Shown: positions 1 to 9,572, counted from the stretch's first letter. The stretch: 64,000 bases of DNA from Robiginitomaculum sp. (GCA_002733805.1 NVXG01000029.1:55499-119498), one strand, 5' to 3'. Numbers and translations: made by a program. Notes: a model not told the origin generated them from the letters alone.

Positions 1-7
1 CAAGAAA

Positions 8-835
8 GTGGGTTCGTCAAAAGCCACAAACTGGATTCATGCCCGCGCCCGTTCTGTACGCCATGGTCATCAGCCGCGCACCGTTGCGCTGGGGATTTTC
101 AGCGGCTTGCTTTCAACCATTTTATTGGGCCTTTGGTTATCGGGCTATCTGGGCGATGCCTATAGCGCCGGTATCCGTTTTGGCGAAAACCGTTTGCTGG
201 CTGTCGGATTTGGCGTCGATCACATCAACATTGCCGGGGCCAGACGCACCTCAGAGGCAGAAGTACGTAAAGTATTAGGTGTCGAAAAAGGCGAGCTGGT
301 GTTTGCTGTTGATCTGGATGCGGCCAGAGCCAGAGTGGAATCACTGGGCTGGGTTCGCCAAGCATCGGTTACCCGTCTTTTGCCCAATCGGATATCTGTG
401 GTGATTACCGAGCGCACCCCCTATGCGGTGTGGCAAAGCAATCAAAGTTTTAGCATCGTCAATGCCGCAGGGGCCCGCATTGAACAAGCCGATGCCGTTT
501 CTTATGCCGGATTGCCGTTGATTGTTGGCAAAGGCGCGGAGCGTGAAGCGGCCAAATTGCTCTCAAAATTTGGAACCAAACGAGGTTTATCCGGTAAAGT
601 TCATTCGGTGATCCGTGTTTCACAGCGCCGCTGGAATGTCCGGTTCCGGTCGGGAAGCGAGTTGTATTTACCAGCCGCAAATTGGCAAAAGACTCTGGAT
701 GCCGTGTTGGCTGACGCTGATCTGGTGGCAATTCTGGAATTGCCAGCCGTTTTGGTTGATGCGCGCATTGTCGGAGAAATTGCGGTGCGGCCCTTGCCTG
801 CACATTCTTTGGCCAAACCAAAAATGGTAGGATAG
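8..835 (+). CDS. ftsQ: Cell division protein FtsQ (5' end possibly cut by window edge)
   Basis: FtsQ is the bitopic divisome protein that links early and late division proteins at the septum. The protein has a basic cytoplasmic N-terminus, one membrane segment at about residues 24-45, a POTRA domain from about residue 70 (HINIAGARRTSEAEVRKVLG) and the C-terminal FtsQ domain. The reading frame stays open to the left edge, so the GTG at position 8 is only the first visible start and the true one may lie outside. The stop is 3 bases before ftsA, as expected in the dcw cluster. Family assignment is secure from domain order and neighbours; the N-terminus is not. Confidence 0.9.
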   Translation: MGSSKATNWIHARARSVRHGHQPRTVALGIFSGLLSTILLGLWLSGYLGDAYSAGIRFGENRLLAVGFGVDHINIAGARRTSEAEVRKVLGVEKGELVFAVDLDAARARVESLGWVRQASVTRLLPNRISVVITERTPYAVWQSNQSFSIVNAAGARIEQADAVSYAGLPLIVGKGAEREAAKLLSKFGTKRGLSGKVHSVIRVSQRRWNVRFRSGSELYLPAANWQKTLDAVLADADLVAILELPAVLVDARIVGEIAVRPLPAHSLAKPKMVG

Positions 836-838
836 TCG

Positions 839-2164
839 ATGACCGCTCGGCAAAATCGCGGGCGCAAAGGCGGATATGCGCCGGGAGCCAATGCGGCTGG
901 ACGGCAGCGTGTGGTTGGGGTGCTCGATGTAGGTGCTTCCAAAATTACCTGTTTCATTGCCAAAACCGACGAAGCCAGTCGTGACCACATTCGGGTGATC
1001 GGGGTGGGCCACCAATTGTCGCGCGGCATGACCAGTGGCGGCATTGTTGATCTGGAAGCGGTGGAAACCGCCATTCGGCTGACCATTGATCAGGCCGAAC
1101 GCATGGCTGGGTCATCCATTCACGGGGTTACCGTCAATATATCCGCTGCCGGGATGCGCGCTAAAAAGGTGCAGGGCATTATCAATATGGGGGGGCGCGA
1201 GGTCACGGATCGTGATGTTAAACGCTGCCTGAAAATTGCGTTGGGCGGCTTTAACGAGCCGGAACAGGCTGTGATCCACGCATTTCCGCAACGCTATCGG
1301 GTCGATGAAAATGCCGATGTGCGCGACCCACGCGGTATGTTTGCCCACGAATTGGCGGTCGAGTTATGTGTGGTTTGCTGCCCATTGGGACCTATTCGCA
1401 ATATCGCCTTGGCGGTTGATCGCTGTCGGTTGGAATTAAACGCTGTGGTGGCTACGCCGTATGCGGCGGGCATGTCGGCTTTGGTCGAGGACGAGCGAAA
1501 CTTGGGCGCAACCATTATCGACATGGGGGCTGGCTCCACTTCCTTTGCCACCTTCAACGAGGGTGTGCTGGAACATTTGGGTGTGGTGCCATTTGGCGGT
1601 ACGCATGTGACCAATGATATTGCCCGGGGGCTGACCACGCCCAGCGCGTCGGCCGAGCGGATCAAAACCATGTATGGGTCGGTGTTAGATGGCCCCGATG
1701 ATGATCGGGACATGATTGATTGTCCCGGCATGTGTGATGATCCGCGTTTGCAACCGGATCAGGCACCGCGCGCTTTGTTGACCGGAATCATCCGGCCACG
1801 GGTCGAGGAAATTTTGGAAATGGTCCGGGATCAACTGGACGAAGCGCAACCGAGCAATCCGTGGGGGCGGCGCATTGTTCTGGTTGGCGGGGCTAGTCAG
1901 TTGGACGGGATGAGTGAACTGGCCAGCCGGGTGTTTGGCGAAACGGTCCGAATTGGCCGACCCATGGGTATGTCCGGTTTGGCCGAAGCGGTTGGCGGCG
2001 CTGGATTTGCCGCGCCCGCCGGTACCTTGCGCCATACATTGAGCGCCCAACCGGAGACCATTCGCGGCGCGCCGGAGCTGATGGGCCAGCGAAATAATCG
2101 TGCCGATCAGCCAACACACAACTCGGTGCACCGAATTTGGCACTGGTTGAAGGATAATCTTTAA
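839..2164 (+). CDS. ftsA: Cell division protein FtsA
   Basis: FtsA is the actin-like ATPase that tethers FtsZ polymers to the membrane. The phosphate-binding motif VGVLDVGASKITCFIAK lies near residues 26-42. Further actin-fold motifs are IIDMGAGSTSFATFNEG (about residue 225) and VLVGGASQLDGM near the C-terminus. The last residues (VHRIWHWLKDNL) form the conserved amphipathic membrane-targeting helix. At 441 residues the length is normal. It starts 3 bases after ftsQ ends, so the two are probably translated from one message. A 110-bp gap with its own regulatory signal then separates it from ftsZ. Confidence 0.96.
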   Translation: MTARQNRGRKGGYAPGANAAGRQRVVGVLDVGASKITCFIAKTDEASRDHIRVIGVGHQLSRGMTSGGIVDLEAVETAIRLTIDQAERMAGSSIHGVTVNISAAGMRAKKVQGIINMGGREVTDRDVKRCLKIALGGFNEPEQAVIHAFPQRYRVDENADVRDPRGMFAHELAVELCVVCCPLGPIRNIALAVDRCRLELNAVVATPYAAGMSALVEDERNLGATIIDMGAGSTSFATFNEGVLEHLGVVPFGGTHVTNDIARGLTTPSASAERIKTMYGSVLDGPDDDRDMIDCPGMCDDPRLQPDQAPRALLTGIIRPRVEEILEMVRDQLDEAQPSNPWGRRIVLVGGASQLDGMSELASRVFGETVRIGRPMGMSGLAEAVGGAGFAAPAGTLRHTLSAQPETIRGAPELMGQRNNRADQPTHNSVHRIWHWLKDNL

Positions 2165-2201
2165 CAAAACCCTGCTTTTAGCTAAAAATCTTGGGTCATG
2201 C

Positions 2202-2216
2202 TTAACCCAACGTTAA
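2202..2216 (+). promoter_or_regulatory. Candidate CtrA-binding box upstream of ftsZ
   Basis: The sequence TTAACCCAACGTTAA is two TTAA half-sites separated by exactly 7 bases, the TTAA-N7-TTAA layout recognised by the alphaproteobacterial cell-cycle regulator CtrA. It lies 58 bp before the ftsZ start codon, in the only sizeable gap between ftsA and ftsZ. In Caulobacter, CtrA represses ftsZ. Binding here is inferred from the motif and its position. Confidence 0.55.
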
Positions 2217-2274
2217 GCGAACTTCGAAACCATAGGCGAATATCGGTCCTATCTGGAACATCGGAGCCTTAAAA

Positions 2275-3705
2275 ATGGCTATTTCACTTTCTGCCCCTCC
2301 CTCTCATGAACTAAAACCACGCATTGTTGTGTTTGGCGTCGGTGGCGCTGGCGGTAATGCCGTCAACAATATGATCGAGTCTGAATTGCAAGGCGTCGAG
2401 TTTGTGGTTGCCAATACGGACGCGCAAGCGCTGCATCGGTCCAAGGCCGAACGAACCATTCAGATGGGCGCGGCCATCACCCAAGGATTGGGCGCAGGGG
2501 CCAGACCAGAAGTCGGACGCGAGTCTGCCGAAGATTCGATGCAGGAAATTCTGCAACAATTGGATGGGGCCCATATGGTGTTCATCACCGCAGGCATGGG
2601 CGGCGGTACCGGCACAGGTGCCGCGCCGGTCATTGCCCAAGCAGCGCGCGATGCAGGTATTCTGACGGTCGGTGTGGTCACTAAGCCATTTGATTTTGAA
2701 GGTTCGCGTCGGATGCGGATCGCCGAAGAAGGGGTCAAAGTGCTCGAAGACATGGTCGATACCTTGATCGTTATTCCCAACCAGAACCTGTTTCGGATCA
2801 CCAATGACAAAACCACTATGTCGGACGCGTTTGCCATGGCCGATGAAGTGCTACATTCCGGTGTGCATGGTATCACCAGCCTGATGGTCAATCCCGGCCT
2901 GATCAATCTTGACTTTGCCGATGTGCGTACCGTGATGGGCGAAATGGGCAAAGCCTTGATGGGTACCGGTGAGGCCAGCGGCGAGCAACGGGCCATTGAT
3001 GCGGCTAAAGCTGCGATTGCCAATCCATTGCTCGAAGACATTGCCATTTCCGGGGCCCGCGCCGTGCTGATCAATATCACCGGCGGCGATGACCTTACCC
3101 TGCACGAAGTAGATGAAGCAGCCAGCCTGATCCGTTCCGAAGTGGATGAAGAAGCCAATATCATTATCGGCTCGACCTTTGATCCAAACTTAAACGGTAC
3201 CTTGCGGGTGTCAGTCGTTGCGACCGGGATCAGTGATGGACAAGTAGCGCGCCAACCGATTGCCGATGCAGCATTTGCCCCGATCCAGACGCAGGAACCA
3301 ATCCAGCAAGCCCCAATCGCCGAAGAGCCAATTCTGGCACCGGAACCCATTGCGGCTGACCCTGCATTTTCCGAGCCAATTATCGAACCGATTGCCCCCA
3401 GCGCGCCAGCTTTTGCCGAAGCTCTGACTCCGCGTGAAGAACCAGCTTTCGCACCCGTTACTGCTCAAACTGCAGCCCCGCTGGAAGAGGAAATTCAAGA
3501 AGCCACCCCAAAATTCGGCTTCAATATTTTTCGTCCGAAACGTCGGCCGGTTGGTGCACCTCCTGCCATGGTCGCCCCGCAAGAGCGCCGAATCGAACCG
3601 GTAAACGAACACCCGGAACCGGTTCGTCAATCCTCGGATCTGTTTATCAATGATGCCGATGATGAATTGGAAATTCCAGCTTTTTTGCGTCGCCAAGCCA
3701 ATTAG
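2275..3705 (+). CDS. ftsZ: Cell division protein FtsZ
   Basis: FtsZ is the tubulin-like GTPase that forms the cytokinetic ring. The GTP-binding signature GGGTGTG is at residues 109-115 and the N-terminal nucleotide loop [13 protein letters not shown] at 21-33. The catalytic globular domain ends near residue 320. A long proline-, alanine- and glutamate-rich linker with recurring PIxxEPI-type units follows. The conserved C-terminal peptide [13 protein letters not shown], which binds FtsA and other partners, closes the protein. At 476 residues it has the long linker usual in alphaproteobacteria. A strong hairpin terminator follows at 3740-3770. Confidence 0.98.
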   Translation: MAISLSAPPSHELKPRIVVFGVGGAGGNAVNNMIESELQGVEFVVANTDAQALHRSKAERTIQMGAAITQGLGAGARPEVGRESAEDSMQEILQQLDGAHMVFITAGMGGGTGTGAAPVIAQAARDAGILTVGVVTKPFDFEGSRRMRIAEEGVKVLEDMVDTLIVIPNQNLFRITNDKTTMSDAFAMADEVLHSGVHGITSLMVNPGLINLDFADVRTVMGEMGKALMGTGEASGEQRAIDAAKAAIANPLLEDIAISGARAVLINITGGDDLTLHEVDEAASLIRSEVDEEANIIIGSTFDPNLNGTLRVSVVATGISDGQVARQPIADAAFAPIQTQEPIQQAPIAEEPILAPEPIAADPAFSEPIIEPIAPSAPAFAEALTPREEPAFAPVTAQTAAPLEEEIQEATPKFGFNIFRPKRRPVGAPPAMVAPQERRIEPVNEHPEPVRQSSDLFINDADDELEIPAFLRRQAN

Positions 3706-3739
3706 GCTTCAGGTGAAAAGACCCATTTCAAGTTGAACA

Positions 3740-3770
3740 ACCGCTCCGGGGTTCCGGGGCGGTTTTTCTT
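3740..3770 (+). terminator. Rho-independent terminator after ftsZ
   Basis: ACCGCTCCGG (3740-3749) pairs with CCGGGGCGGT (3754-3763) around a 4-base loop with one G-T wobble, followed directly by a T-rich tail. It ends the ftsZ transcript before lpxC. Confidence 0.85.
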
Positions 3771-3877
3771 TGCCCATCTGGAGCGCGCGGGTAATAATGT
3801 GCAACCAATCGTTCCTTGTGGCAGGGTTGCCTGCCTTTTAGTTTTTGCCCTTCTTTTTTTGTTATTCAGGTCGTGCT

Positions 3878-4762
3878 TTGCCCGTTTCTTCAGAAGTTCC
3901 TGCCCGCTGGCAACATACGCTTTGCACCCCGGTGCATTGTGCTGGAACGGGGTTGCATTCCGGGCTAGCTGTGCAAATGACCCTGCGGCCACTAGAGGCT
4001 AATCAGGGCATTTGTTTTGTTCGGTCCGACCTGCCAGACGAGCAAAATGAGATAAAAATCAGCCAAGCCAAAATCGCCGGAACTCACCGCGCAACCCGGA
4101 TCGCGAATGGGTCGGGGGCAGAACTGGCCACAGTCGAGCATTTGCTGGCGGCGTTTGCCGGGCTTAGGCTCGACAATGTGCAGGTTGAAATTGATGGCCC
4201 AGAAGTCCCGACCATGGATGGTTGCGCCGCTTATTTTTGCGAGCTGTTGCACCAAGCGGGGCTGGCGGAACAATCTGCCCTGCGCACCTATATCCGCGTT
4301 TTGCAAAAGATCAGCGTTGAAGACGGCCCGGCCCAAGCCAGTTTTTCACCCAATACGCATGCACTACTCGACGTGGGAATTGACTATGACCACCCGCTCA
4401 TTGGCCGTCAGTCCTGTCAGTTTGAGGTGAACCCGCAAACATTTACCGATGAAATCGCCCCGGCCCGAACTTTCGCCTTGCGATCCGAAGTGGCGGCATT
4501 GCAAGCATCTGGCAAGGCATTGGGCGGAACCTTGGATAATTGTCTGGTCGTTGGACCAGAGGGCATTGAAAATCTGGACGGCCTGAAGTTCGAAAATGAA
4601 TTTGCCCGCCACAAGGCGCTGGATGCCTTGGGCGACTTGGCCATGGCGGGCGCGCCGATTCTGGGGCTGTACCATGCGCGCCATGGCGGGCACCGGATCA
4701 ATGCAATGGCGGTGGCGGCCCTGATGGCGGAACCATCTGCGTGGGAAAAAGTCACATTTTGA
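3878..4762 (+). CDS. lpxC: UDP-3-O-acyl-N-acetylglucosamine deacetylase LpxC
   Basis: LpxC is the zinc-dependent deacetylase that commits UDP-acyl-GlcNAc to lipid A synthesis. Zinc and catalytic motifs are visible: ATVEHLLAAFAG (first zinc His), RHKALDALGDLAMAG (second His and the Asp ligand) and HGGHRIN near the C-terminus. The conserved family start region is QHTLCTPVHCAGTGLHSG. No ATG lies upstream of this in frame. I prefer TTG at 3878, which has an AGG about 8 bases upstream and gives 294 residues; a further TTG at 3845 is the alternative. The gene sits in its usual place after ftsZ. Confidence 0.93.
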   Translation: MPVSSEVPARWQHTLCTPVHCAGTGLHSGLAVQMTLRPLEANQGICFVRSDLPDEQNEIKISQAKIAGTHRATRIANGSGAELATVEHLLAAFAGLRLDNVQVEIDGPEVPTMDGCAAYFCELLHQAGLAEQSALRTYIRVLQKISVEDGPAQASFSPNTHALLDVGIDYDHPLIGRQSCQFEVNPQTFTDEIAPARTFALRSEVAALQASGKALGGTLDNCLVVGPEGIENLDGLKFENEFARHKALDALGDLAMAGAPILGLYHARHGGHRINAMAVAALMAEPSAWEKVTF

Positions 4763-4888
4763 CCAATATTGGGGTGCAAAAACTTTTGGCCCAATTTCCT
4801 GTAGAACAGACTTCACCCGCGACCTGCCTTGAGGTACAAGTCCTGCTCCCTTTGGTGCCAAGTGCTGGCCGATAAACTGGTAAAATAG

Positions 4889-5731
4889 ATGAAAAAGTCG
4901 ATTTTCTTCCTGATGGCGATGGCTTTGGTGGTCACCTCTGGCTGCGCCAGTCGTAACAAGGCAAAAAAACTGGCCTATTTGGAACGTCCCGCCGAAATCA
5001 TATATCTTGAGGGCTTTGATCGGTTGGGCAAGCACGACTGGTCAAAGGCCATATTGCATTTTGATGATGTGGAACGCCAACATCCCTATTCCGAATGGGC
5101 CAGACGGGCCATGCTGATGTCAGCCTATGCCAGCTATGAATCCGGGAAATACGACGAAGCGGTTGCCTCCGCCGGGCGGTTTGTGGCGCTGCACCCCGGT
5201 TCGGCTTCTGCCCCTTATGCCTATTATCTGATCGGAATTTGTCATTTTGAACAGATTCGTGATGTGGGCCGGGATCAAGGCAAGACCACGGAAGCCTTAA
5301 ATGCGTTGCGACAAGTGTTGCGCCGGTTTCCCAACAGCGATTATGCCCGCGATGCCCGTTTGAAAATTGACCTGACCCTCGACCAGTTGGCCGGGAAGGA
5401 TATGTCGGTCGGTCGATATTACCAACGCAAAGGCAATACACTGGCTGCCATCAACCGGTTTCGCAATGTAGCGACCCAATATCAGACCACCGCGCACGCG
5501 CCAGAGGCTTTACACCGTTTGGTCGAGTCCTACGTGCGGCTTGGCATTATGCAGGAGGCCGTGCAGGTCGCTGCGGTTCTGGGCTATAATTATCCGGGCA
5601 GTGAGTGGTACGAAGACAGCTATCGCTTATTGGCCAAAACCGGTGGGCCAAATGCGGTTGCCGCACTCGATGAAACTGACCCGGAAAAACGAAAAAACTT
5701 TTTCCGCCGGTCGTGGAATCGTTTGTTTTAA
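4889..5731 (+). CDS. bamD: Outer membrane assembly lipoprotein BamD
   Basis: BamD is a lipoprotein of the BAM complex that inserts beta-barrel proteins into the outer membrane. A lipoprotein signal peptide ends in the lipobox VTSGC, with the modified Cys at residue 19. Several TPR-like helix pairs follow, for example the segment IYLEGFDRLGKHDWSKAILH and the repeat containing APYAYYLIGICHFEQIRDVGRDQGKT-type BamD residues. The 280-residue length and the position between lpxC and recN are typical. The ATG at 4889 puts the signal peptide in the right place. Confidence 0.94.
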   Translation: MKKSIFFLMAMALVVTSGCASRNKAKKLAYLERPAEIIYLEGFDRLGKHDWSKAILHFDDVERQHPYSEWARRAMLMSAYASYESGKYDEAVASAGRFVALHPGSASAPYAYYLIGICHFEQIRDVGRDQGKTTEALNALRQVLRRFPNSDYARDARLKIDLTLDQLAGKDMSVGRYYQRKGNTLAAINRFRNVATQYQTTAHAPEALHRLVESYVRLGIMQEAVQVAAVLGYNYPGSEWYEDSYRLLAKTGGPNAVAALDETDPEKRKNFFRRSWNRLF

Positions 5732-5743
5732 GACCTCAAGCTG

Positions 5744-7435
5744 ATGCTAACCGAGCTTTCCATTTTTGATGTTGTGCTGATCGACCGGTTGGTATTGAAT
5801 TTCTCACCGGGCCTGACCGCAATGACCGGCGAAACCGGAGCCGGTAAATCCATTGTACTGGATGCGTTGGGCTTGGCACTTGGCGCGCGGGCCGATCGGG
5901 CTTTGGTGCGGGCCGGCTGTGAGCAGGCTAAGGTCATTGCCGTGTTTTCCCCGGAAGCAGAACACCCGGTTTGGGCTTTGCTGGGCCAGCGCGAAATTGA
6001 CATTGATCCGGGCGAGGATTTAATCCTGCGCCGGTCTGTCTCAATCGATGGAAAATCCAAAGCCTATTTGAATGATATGCCAATATCTGCTGCCCTATTG
6101 CGCGAAATCGGGACATTGCTGGTGGAAATTCATGGGCAACATGACGGGCGCGGCCTGATGGATGTGCAAACTCATGTGTTGGCATTGGATGCCTATGGCG
6201 GGCATGAGAAATTGGTCGGTACTTGTAGTGAGACTTTTGCGGCGTGGCGCAAAGCGGTATCATTCGCCGACAATCTGGCCAAGCAGGCGCAAACGGATGA
6301 AAGCGAACATCTGTATTTGCAAGAATCTGCTGCTGAAATTGACCGGCTCGATCCCAGTCCCGGCGAGGAGCAATCCTTGGCCGCTACCCGGCAATTGATG
6401 ATGCAAACGGAAAAACTTCTTCAGGACGTACAAAGCGCCCGCCAAACACTGGATGCCGGACCGGGGCTGGATGCCGGTTTGGGCGGGGCGATCCGCCATC
6501 TGGAACAAGCAATTTCCCGGTTGGGACCGAACTCGGATGATTTGCCAATTGGTAAAAGTCTGGCCCGTAGTCTGAGGGCCATGGAACGGACCTTGGCCGA
6601 GTTTGAAGAGGCCAATTCAGCCCTGAACGATGCGGCCCATGACCTGATCCTTGAGCCGACCCAATTGGAACAGGCCGAGGAGCGTTTGTTCGCCCTGCGG
6701 GCTTTGGCGCGCAAGCACCAAACCTCGGTCGATCAGTTACCGGAGGTTCGTCAGGATTTGGCCAGTCGATTGCAAGCCTTGGAAAATCTGGACCAAGCTC
6801 AAAAAGATGCCAAGCAAAAAGTCGAAACCACCAAAGCCACTTACGTGAAGGCAGCGGCGAAACTGTCTGACCGGCGGCAAATCGCCGCCAAAAAGCTGGA
6901 TACTGCCATATTGGCAGAACTGGCTCCGTTACGGCTCGAAAAAGCCAAATTTAGAACCGCGATCGAAGCGCTGGAACCGGAAGCGGGCGGGGCCAATGGA
7001 TGTGACCGGGTGCGCTTTGAAATATCGGCCAATCCGGGAACACCACTGGGACCATTGGCCAGTATTGCTTCGGGTGGTGAATTGTCGCGAATTTCATTGG
7101 CGATCAAAGCGGCTCTGGCGGCGAATTCTGGTCCATCTGTGATGGTGTTTGACGAAATTGACCAAGGGGTTGGCGGTGCGGTGGCCGATGCGGTCGGGCG
7201 TCGGTTACGTGCATTGTCCGGCGGCGCGCAGGTGCTGGTCATTACCCACAGCCCACAAGTGGCGGCCCGGGCCAACGCTCAGTTCCAGATTGAAAAATCA
7301 GAAAAACAAGGCACGTCGCGAACCGATGTAAAATTACTCGATGCCGCGCAGCGCGAAGAAGAAATTGCCCGGATGCTGGCCGGTGCCCAAATCACCGACC
7401 AAGCTCGCGAAGCCGCCCGCGCTCTGTTGGGGTGA
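5744..7435 (+). CDS. recN: DNA repair protein RecN
   Basis: RecN is an SMC-like ATPase that acts in double-strand break repair. Walker A (GETGAGKSIVLDALGLAL, about residues 27-44) lies in the N-terminal half. A central coiled coil rich in Glu, Ala and Gln follows. The ABC signature (ASGGELSRISLAIKAALA) and Walker B (VMVFDEIDQGVGG) lie in the C-terminal half, and the late VLVITHSPQVAARA motif is present. At 563 residues the length is normal. It starts 12 bases after bamD and probably shares its transcript. In many alphaproteobacteria ligA follows recN; here a 488-bp non-coding stretch does. Confidence 0.96.
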   Translation: MLTELSIFDVVLIDRLVLNFSPGLTAMTGETGAGKSIVLDALGLALGARADRALVRAGCEQAKVIAVFSPEAEHPVWALLGQREIDIDPGEDLILRRSVSIDGKSKAYLNDMPISAALLREIGTLLVEIHGQHDGRGLMDVQTHVLALDAYGGHEKLVGTCSETFAAWRKAVSFADNLAKQAQTDESEHLYLQESAAEIDRLDPSPGEEQSLAATRQLMMQTEKLLQDVQSARQTLDAGPGLDAGLGGAIRHLEQAISRLGPNSDDLPIGKSLARSLRAMERTLAEFEEANSALNDAAHDLILEPTQLEQAEERLFALRALARKHQTSVDQLPEVRQDLASRLQALENLDQAQKDAKQKVETTKATYVKAAAKLSDRRQIAAKKLDTAILAELAPLRLEKAKFRTAIEALEPEAGGANGCDRVRFEISANPGTPLGPLASIASGGELSRISLAIKAALAANSGPSVMVFDEIDQGVGGAVADAVGRRLRALSGGAQVLVITHSPQVAARANAQFQIEKSEKQGTSRTDVKLLDAAQREEEIARMLAGAQITDQAREAARALLG

Positions 7436-7923
7436 TTGCCCACCCCCAAAAATATACAAGTCCCCGGACTCGATCCGGGGTCCAGACCTGCTTGAGGTGC
7501 GGCAGCACAAACATGGACCCTCCGGTCCAGCCTTTATGTGTCCCCACCATTGTCATTTTACATTGTCACTAAATCACGCGCCGCACACTTCTATCGCAAT
7601 AGTTTGAGGCATCCCGGACACTCATTCACAATAAAACCACAAACAACCTACACTTGTTGACGCTCATTGACGCTTGGGAGGCGGGAATAGGCGGCTTGGC
7701 TCCCCGCCGGGCAGGGGACAGCTATACTGGTCGGTAGAACGGGCAATTCAACGCCCGATTTCGGCTGTTTGACATCGTGAACCCCGCACAACCCATATAA
7801 AGATGAGTTTGTGACCCCTTGCGGATGAAAGCGTCAGCCGGTGTAAATTTTGGCCCGGCGTCGCTGTGCGCCGTGGATAATTAGAATTTTTGTCAAAACT
7901 CTTTTTTATTTGGCTCAAAATGG
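7436..7923. other. Non-coding stretch between recN and the alkA-type gene
   Basis: These 488 bases lie between the stops of two convergent genes. I see no credible ORF, no tRNA T-loop and no recognised structural RNA. Visible items are a REP-like palindrome at 7461-7480, a direct repeat TTGACGCT at 7657-7664 and 7667-7674, and a small CGGGC/GCCCG hairpin near 7739-7757. The GC-rich part around 7675-7860 could encode a small RNA, but nothing identifies one. Confidence 0.5.
7461..7480. repeat. REP-like palindrome
   Basis: CCCCGGA and TCCGGGG face each other across the 5-base loop CTCGA. This matches the general pattern of the intergenic palindromes of alphaproteobacteria built on a 'CCCCGGA...TCCGGGG' core and followed by TCCAG. 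Only one copy was noticed in this window, so its repeat nature rests on family knowledge. Confidence 0.4.
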
Positions 7924-8550
7924 TCATTTTTTGCCATCAGGCAGCGAAGCCATGTCGGCGGCGCGCCACAAATACCAACTGGCCATGGTGCGCCATGGGG
8001 ACCAAGCCCGTCCCATTTCAACCAATTGCTTTTTGGTCGGGCGTTCGTCCATGTTCCAAGCCGCGCGGATGCCGTTGCGAATGCCAATATCATCGAGGGG
8101 AAGAATATCCGGCCGTTCCAGCGTGAACATCAGATACATCTCCACCGTCCATTTGCCGACGCCGCGCACCTGAATTAACCGCTCGACAATTTCGTCATCT
8201 GACAGGGCTTGTAACTGTTCGGTGGCCGGAATGGTGCCATCAATGGTCTTGGCTGCAAGGTCGATCACCGCCATCGCTTTGTTGCGAGACAGACCGGCAG
8301 AACGCAAGTGTTCCACATCGGCTTTGGCCAATTGCTTCGGGTCCGGAAACTCGCCGGGGAACAGATCTAAAAACCGCCCCAGTATCGTCGCGGCAGCTTT
8401 GCCGGATATCTGCTGATGCACAATGGCCCGTAGCAAGGCCCGATACGGGGCCAGATCGCCCGGCGGACGTGGCTCATACGGACCATGTTGAGCGATCAGT
8501 TTGGCCAAGACCGGGTCTTTGGACAGGTGTTTGATGGCTTGCTGGCTCAT
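7924..8550 (-). CDS. DNA-3-methyladenine glycosylase II (AlkA/Mag-type)
   Basis: A helix-hairpin-helix base-excision glycosylase that removes alkylated purines. The HhH motif LIQVRGVGKWTVEMYL lies at about residues 125-140. The catalytic Asp is in LPLDDIG (residues 150-156). The early helix ALLRAIVHQQISGKAA is the substrate-pocket helix common to the family. At 208 residues it is the short single-domain form, without the extra N-terminal domain of E. coli AlkA. Its start codon overlaps the end of ubiA by four bases on the same strand, so it is probably co-transcribed with ubiA. Confidence 0.9.
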   Translation of the reverse strand: MSQQAIKHLSKDPVLAKLIAQHGPYEPRPPGDLAPYRALLRAIVHQQISGKAAATILGRFLDLFPGEFPDPKQLAKADVEHLRSAGLSRNKAMAVIDLAAKTIDGTIPATEQLQALSDDEIVERLIQVRGVGKWTVEMYLMFTLERPDILPLDDIGIRNGIRAAWNMDERPTKKQLVEMGRAWSPWRTMASWYLWRAADMASLPDGKK

Positions 8551-9533
8551 TGGCCAGTCAACTGCATCAACCAGCTCATGAAGACCGGCGCCACTGCCAG
8601 CAAAAAGACATATTCAAAACCAGCCCGGCTATTGCTCTTGAACACAGACAGGCACTGGTCCGGGTCATCAAAATTGGTTGAAAACGCTTGATTGGACAAG
8701 TTCAGAGCAAACAATCCGCTGGCCAGCAAAACGCCGTATTGGGCTTGTTTCTGCAAGGATGGGAGCAGCTCGGCTGCTTGTTGGTTGGCCGCAAACAGCA
8801 GCAAGGTAATGCTAAGAAAATAGATGATCCCAATGGCGACTTTGGAGTGCCGTCCAAACAATCGCGCCGTGGATTTTACCCCGATCATCGCATCATCCTC
8901 GCGATCTTGATGGGCATAGATGGTATCATAGCCCAAGGTCCAGAACGCAAAGCCAGCATAGAATAACCAAACGGGCGGGCTGAACTGATCGCTGATCGCC
9001 ACATAGCCGACCAGAACGCCCCAGTTGAAGGTCAGGCCAAGCCACGCTTGGGGCCACCACACAATGCGCTTCATCAACGGATAGAGCGCCACCAAGGGCA
9101 GGGCGGCTAAGGCTACCTGCTTGGCCAATGTGGGCAGGGCCAGCCAGACAGCAAAGCCAATGGCCAGTTGTAGAGCCAGGAAGCCGGTAGCTTGGCGTAC
9201 GTTTAGGGTGCCATTGGCCAAGGGTCGGTTGTTGGTGCGCGCTACTTTGGCATCCAGATCACGATCCAGAATGTCGTTATAGGTGCACCCGGCCCCGCGC
9301 ATGGCCAACGCCCCGACCAGAAACAACAATATCAGGGTAAGGTCAGACCAGACCCAGCCTTGATCCAATCGGGCCAGCGCCATGCCAGCCCAGCATGGGA
9401 TCAACAACAACCAGAAGCCGATTGGCCGATCATATCGGGCCAATTGCAAATAGGGTCGGGCTTGTGTCGGTGCGTGGGTCTCAACCCAGTTGCGTCGGCG
9501 GGCATCGGCGATATGATCTGGTTTGGTTTTCAT
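8547..9533 (-). CDS. ubiA: 4-hydroxybenzoate octaprenyltransferase UbiA
   Basis: An integral membrane prenyltransferase that attaches the polyprenyl tail to 4-hydroxybenzoate in ubiquinone synthesis. The first Asp-rich motif is CTYNDILDRDLDAKVARTNN and the second is YAHQDREDDAMIGVKS. Several hydrophobic helices lie between and after them. I chose the ATG at 9533, which gives 328 residues. An ATG at 9581 has a better-placed AAGG but would overlap the rsmE start on the other strand, so the N-terminus is uncertain. It is divergent from rsmE. Confidence 0.92.
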   Translation of the reverse strand: MKTKPDHIADARRRNWVETHAPTQARPYLQLARYDRPIGFWLLLIPCWAGMALARLDQGWVWSDLTLILLFLVGALAMRGAGCTYNDILDRDLDAKVARTNNRPLANGTLNVRQATGFLALQLAIGFAVWLALPTLAKQVALAALPLVALYPLMKRIVWWPQAWLGLTFNWGVLVGYVAISDQFSPPVWLFYAGFAFWTLGYDTIYAHQDREDDAMIGVKSTARLFGRHSKVAIGIIYFLSITLLLFAANQQAAELLPSLQKQAQYGVLLASGLFALNLSNQAFSTNFDDPDQCLSVFKSNSRAGFEYVFLLAVAPVFMSWLMQLTGQ

Positions 9534-9572
9534 CAGAACACTTGCAGCGAAAAAACAGGTCAAGGTCAAGTC

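Noticed and set aside
2460..3350. 296-codon minus-strand frame antisense to ftsZ
   Set aside because: It is a Ser/Ala/Ile-rich shadow of ftsZ with no domain or ribosome site.
7640..7880. tRNA, tmRNA, SRP RNA, 6S RNA or RNase P RNA in the gap after recN
   Set aside because: No T-loop, no tag reading frame and none of the conserved core strings of these RNAs was found.
9360..9572. Upstream extension of rsmE
   Set aside because: It is antisense to ubiA and has no PUA/SPOUT content; ATG 9573 matches the family start.
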